64,000 bases of DNA from Druceiella hillmani (taxonomy: Eukaryota; Arthropoda; Insecta; Lepidoptera; Hepialidae): NCBI GenBank assembly GCA_039881145.1, contig JAYKKI010000133.1:1878501-1942500 (forward strand). The letters are read 5' to 3'. Each line of letters opens with the position of its first letter. Within the stretch, counting starts at the first letter, position 1. This document shows, piece after piece, positions 61,496 to 64,000 of this stretch. The position numbers were made by a program, and so were the translations under genes. Below the pieces are notes generated by a model. That model did not search any database, was not told where the DNA came from, and saw only the letters and a list, made by a program, of their open reading frames with translations.

Positions 61496-63149
61496 ACCTT
61501 AATAATAAATATGTCAATATTTGTAAAGTTTTCAAAAGAAATGCCATGTACCATTTTATATTTACAATATTTCTGTACATGCGTATACGAAACAGACGTA
61601 GTTCGATCCCGACATTTTCAGAGTTTCTATTTTTCTTTGAAATTGGAAATAATAAGGACAAAAACATTAAATTTTCATAAAATTTTACTTTATATTAAAT
61701 GACTAATTTTGCCGAAAAACTGGAGTATTGTAAATAATTCTCAAATGAATGGAAATACTAAAATCGACTAATAAATTAATTCAACGATATAAGATTTTTT
61801 CAAATCTTTTATCGTAACAGAAAACACTTCTAATGATGAAAATCTAAGTAGTGTTTTAAAAAATTTAACTCTATCGATAAATTGGTAAACAACTTTGTTC
61901 ACGTTACGCAATTTATAAAATCAATTACACATGTTACAGAATCTAGTTAAATAAATAAAAATATTCCCCATGTTAAAAGTGAGTGAGGGAAAAAAGTTAT
62001 ACGTAGATATATGAAAAAGACATAATGTTAAAGAAACGCCATACAATTTTTGTGTTGGCAACAATTGTAATGGAAAAAAATATTCCAGTGACAAAAAACA
62101 ACCCTACAATAAATCATTCCGATGCTATCGACATTTAGGATTACGAGGGTGCTGATATAATCATGTTTATCTGCGTTGAATTGCCGTCATTCTTCGTGCT
62201 GATATTTCAATTTTATTAAAAGAAACTGCTTTTCCAAGGTAGTGTAAATTTGTGTGCTGAGAAATATAACGGCAACGAATAATAAAAAAAACGATAGTGG
62301 GGAGAGTAAGAGACAAATGGGTTTACGTGCGACGGAAGGTAGGCAAAGAGGGAAGGACGAAAAGCGGTGAAGGGAAGAAGTGTAAAATAGAAGAATGGAG
62401 ATTTCTCTCATCAAAAATTCCTTGTTTCTACTACACGATTATTTATAAATGTTTGTACTCTTTCTCTTTAGATTATAGCCCCAATATCTATCGCAAATAC
62501 GTAATTCAGCTTCGTTTTACCAACAGTATAGTCATCATGGTAAAGTTACTAGCCCAACAAAACATAATATTTAGGAACCTTAGAAAAGTTTTCTAAGCGC
62601 TTTCGAATTTCCAACTGTGTAGTCATTAAAAATTTGCCATATCTTTCTGTCTAAAATACCCCAGAATTTGAAGATGCAATTTTTAATAAACGTGAGGCGC
62701 TAGTAGAGATGAATTTGGTATAACAAAAAGACTAAATCACTCAGAGATTTATGGAAAAGTTGATACTCAGGGTTTCTTTAGAAAATATGAAGTACTAAGA
62801 TTACCAATATAACTCATATGGTTTGCAGGCGGAAGTTCTAACAGGCAGGCTATATAACATGCAGACGACGACCGCAGGGGATGATTGGAATAATAAATGT
62901 TATTAAATGGTGATTGCATATCAGATAACGCGAAATGGGATGCCCCTGTTAGTGTTCTGGTAAAGATCCCACGAAGCGGTTGAAGGAAAGATTTTTGGGG
63001 AATGCCTTTATTCAGCGGTTGAGGTCTTTCGGCTGATTTTGATTGATTTTCAGACAAAATTTAAAAAGACTTTCATTTTAACAGCACATTATACTGTAGT
63101 CAATTCCTGCCACGTACATCTTGTGGTAATTTTTGGTATTTCATTCAAA
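61496..63149. other. AT-rich DNA; two unassigned coding-like patches
   Basis: A purine-rich patch at 62280-62400 has frames on both strands. On the minus strand, 62767-63057 (96 codons) has balanced composition (SERPQPLNKG is not exact; the visible pieces are PLRGIFTRTLTGASHFALSD and RSSSACYIACLLELPPANH). It could be a transposon or exon fragment, but I do not recognise it. Confidence 0.3.
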
Positions 63150-63155
63150 ATATAC

Positions 63156-63242
<87 letters not shown>
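63150..63242. repeat. (TA)n/(TG)n compound microsatellite
   Basis: TA array of about 75 bp followed by a TG array of about 15 bp. The frames that cross it on both strands are artefacts. Confidence 0.95.
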
Positions 63243-63243
<1 letters not shown>

Positions 63244-64000
63244 TAGATATTTTACACACAACTGTACTGTAAACAGATCCATATTGTATATAAAGAACCA
63301 ACTTTATGCCCGTATCTTTGTTAGCGTAGATAATTTAGTACTACGTTGTTGATGTCTGATGTCATATTAAGACGATAATGTCTCAGTTTTATTAAAAAAA
63401 ATTTTCCAACATATGAATCGAATTAATATATAAATTTACTAAATAATTTTATAAATGACATATACAATCCAACAATGATACCTATCTCATTTCATTAGGT
63501 GAACTTTAGAAAATACAATGTCAAAAAAGTTCAACATATTAGGAGAAACAAAACATAAAGTTTCAGAACTATAACACTGAAATATGTGTTAAGTTTCGAC
63601 GAGGTAGTTCGCATTTTGAGACAAACATGAAGTACTATTCATAATTTATGAAATTTTTCATTACTACAAATTTTTATAAAAGTGTCATCTACTAACAAAA
63701 ACCCATGTAACCTAAATTATAAAATGTCTTTTAACACATACATAATTCTTGAAAATATATAAATAACCAGGGGCCAACCAAAGGGCCGTTTAAACTTTTA
63801 GTTTATATAGCCGTTTTGCTTTCTATTAAATCTAAAAGGATGTTTGACCCACAAAATGTACGTTGGACTAATAATTCCAAGTCGATACAGGGAGCTAAAT
63901 CCAATAGCTAAATGTGAACTAAATCGTTTACGAGTTAAATATAAATCACACGTGAATGGCAATGTGAGGTTTTATGGTCGAGATTTATTGAACATGGTTC
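63243..64000. other. AT-rich DNA, nothing recognised
   Basis: No frame, RNA gene or repeat supported to the end of the window. Confidence 0.5.

Noticed and set aside
61600..61625. B-box-like GTTCGATCCC as a sign of a tRNA or SINE
   Set aside because: No A box at the proper distance and no cloverleaf partner arms.
1..64000. CRISPR array, rRNA, bacterial operon or phage signals
   Set aside because: No regularly spaced direct repeats with unique spacers, no rRNA-like stretch, no dense coding; the window is eukaryotic intergenic or intronic DNA.

Overview
This is an AT-rich, gene-poor stretch of a eukaryotic nuclear genome. The best guess is an arthropod, probably an insect. I found no host gene with a supportable exon structure. 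Evidence for this origin is the repeat content: a Penelope-like element (PLE) with hammerhead ribozymes, a Helitron replicase-helicase remnant, four decayed fragments of non-LTR reverse transcriptases, long (TA)n and (TG)n microsatellites, hairpin elements, and short motifs of the GACTTCAAAAAAGG and ACCGACCAAGTGCGAGT kind that I associate with insect, especially lepidopteran, repeats. That taxonomic reading is inference.

Layout. Bases 1-24,300 are mostly unannotatable AT-rich DNA. They contain a perfect hairpin (7501-7581), a MITE-like inverted pair (8750-8940), a large hairpin (10610-10775), a decayed non-LTR RT fragment (11.4-11.8 kb, +), an old PLE terminal repeat with a ribozyme remnant (12.5 kb, -), and a second non-LTR RT fragment (17.1-17.5 kb, -). 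Bases 24.3-35.7 kb form the key locus. A decayed Helitron with a heat-shock-type promoter region (24.66-25.24 kb) and a broken replicase-helicase frame is split by a 7.5-kb composite PLE insertion (25868-33344). The insertion is bounded by a 13-bp target-site duplication. It holds three nearly identical PLE copies: a 5'-truncated copy on the minus strand, a 5'-truncated copy on the plus strand (together a roughly 2.1-kb head-to-head palindrome), and then, in tandem, one complete copy with an intact 807-codon RT plus GIY-YIG endonuclease frame. Bases 35.8-64 kb are again mostly AT-rich DNA with microsatellites, small hairpins, a roughly 1.06-kb repeat with terminal inverted repeats (42.3-43.4 kb), two more non-LTR RT fragments (51.0-51.4 kb + and 59.1-59.35 kb -) and a second old PLE terminus with a degenerate ribozyme (61.34-61.5 kb).

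How the parts work together. Each non-coding terminal block (pLTR) of the PLE carries a TATA-like box and a type I hammerhead motif with a GUC cleavage site and a palindromic, minimal helix III. The two plus-strand ribozymes flank the intact frame exactly once. Self-cleavage of a read-through transcript would therefore release a 3,127-nt RNA with a 66-nt leader and the whole polyprotein. Near identity of the copies, the intact frame and the clear target-site duplication all point to a recent, possibly still active insertion. The Helitron it landed in is old and dead: it has stops, frameshifts and missing Rep and helicase segments. Its upstream region keeps canonical heat-shock elements in a roughly 95-bp tandem array.
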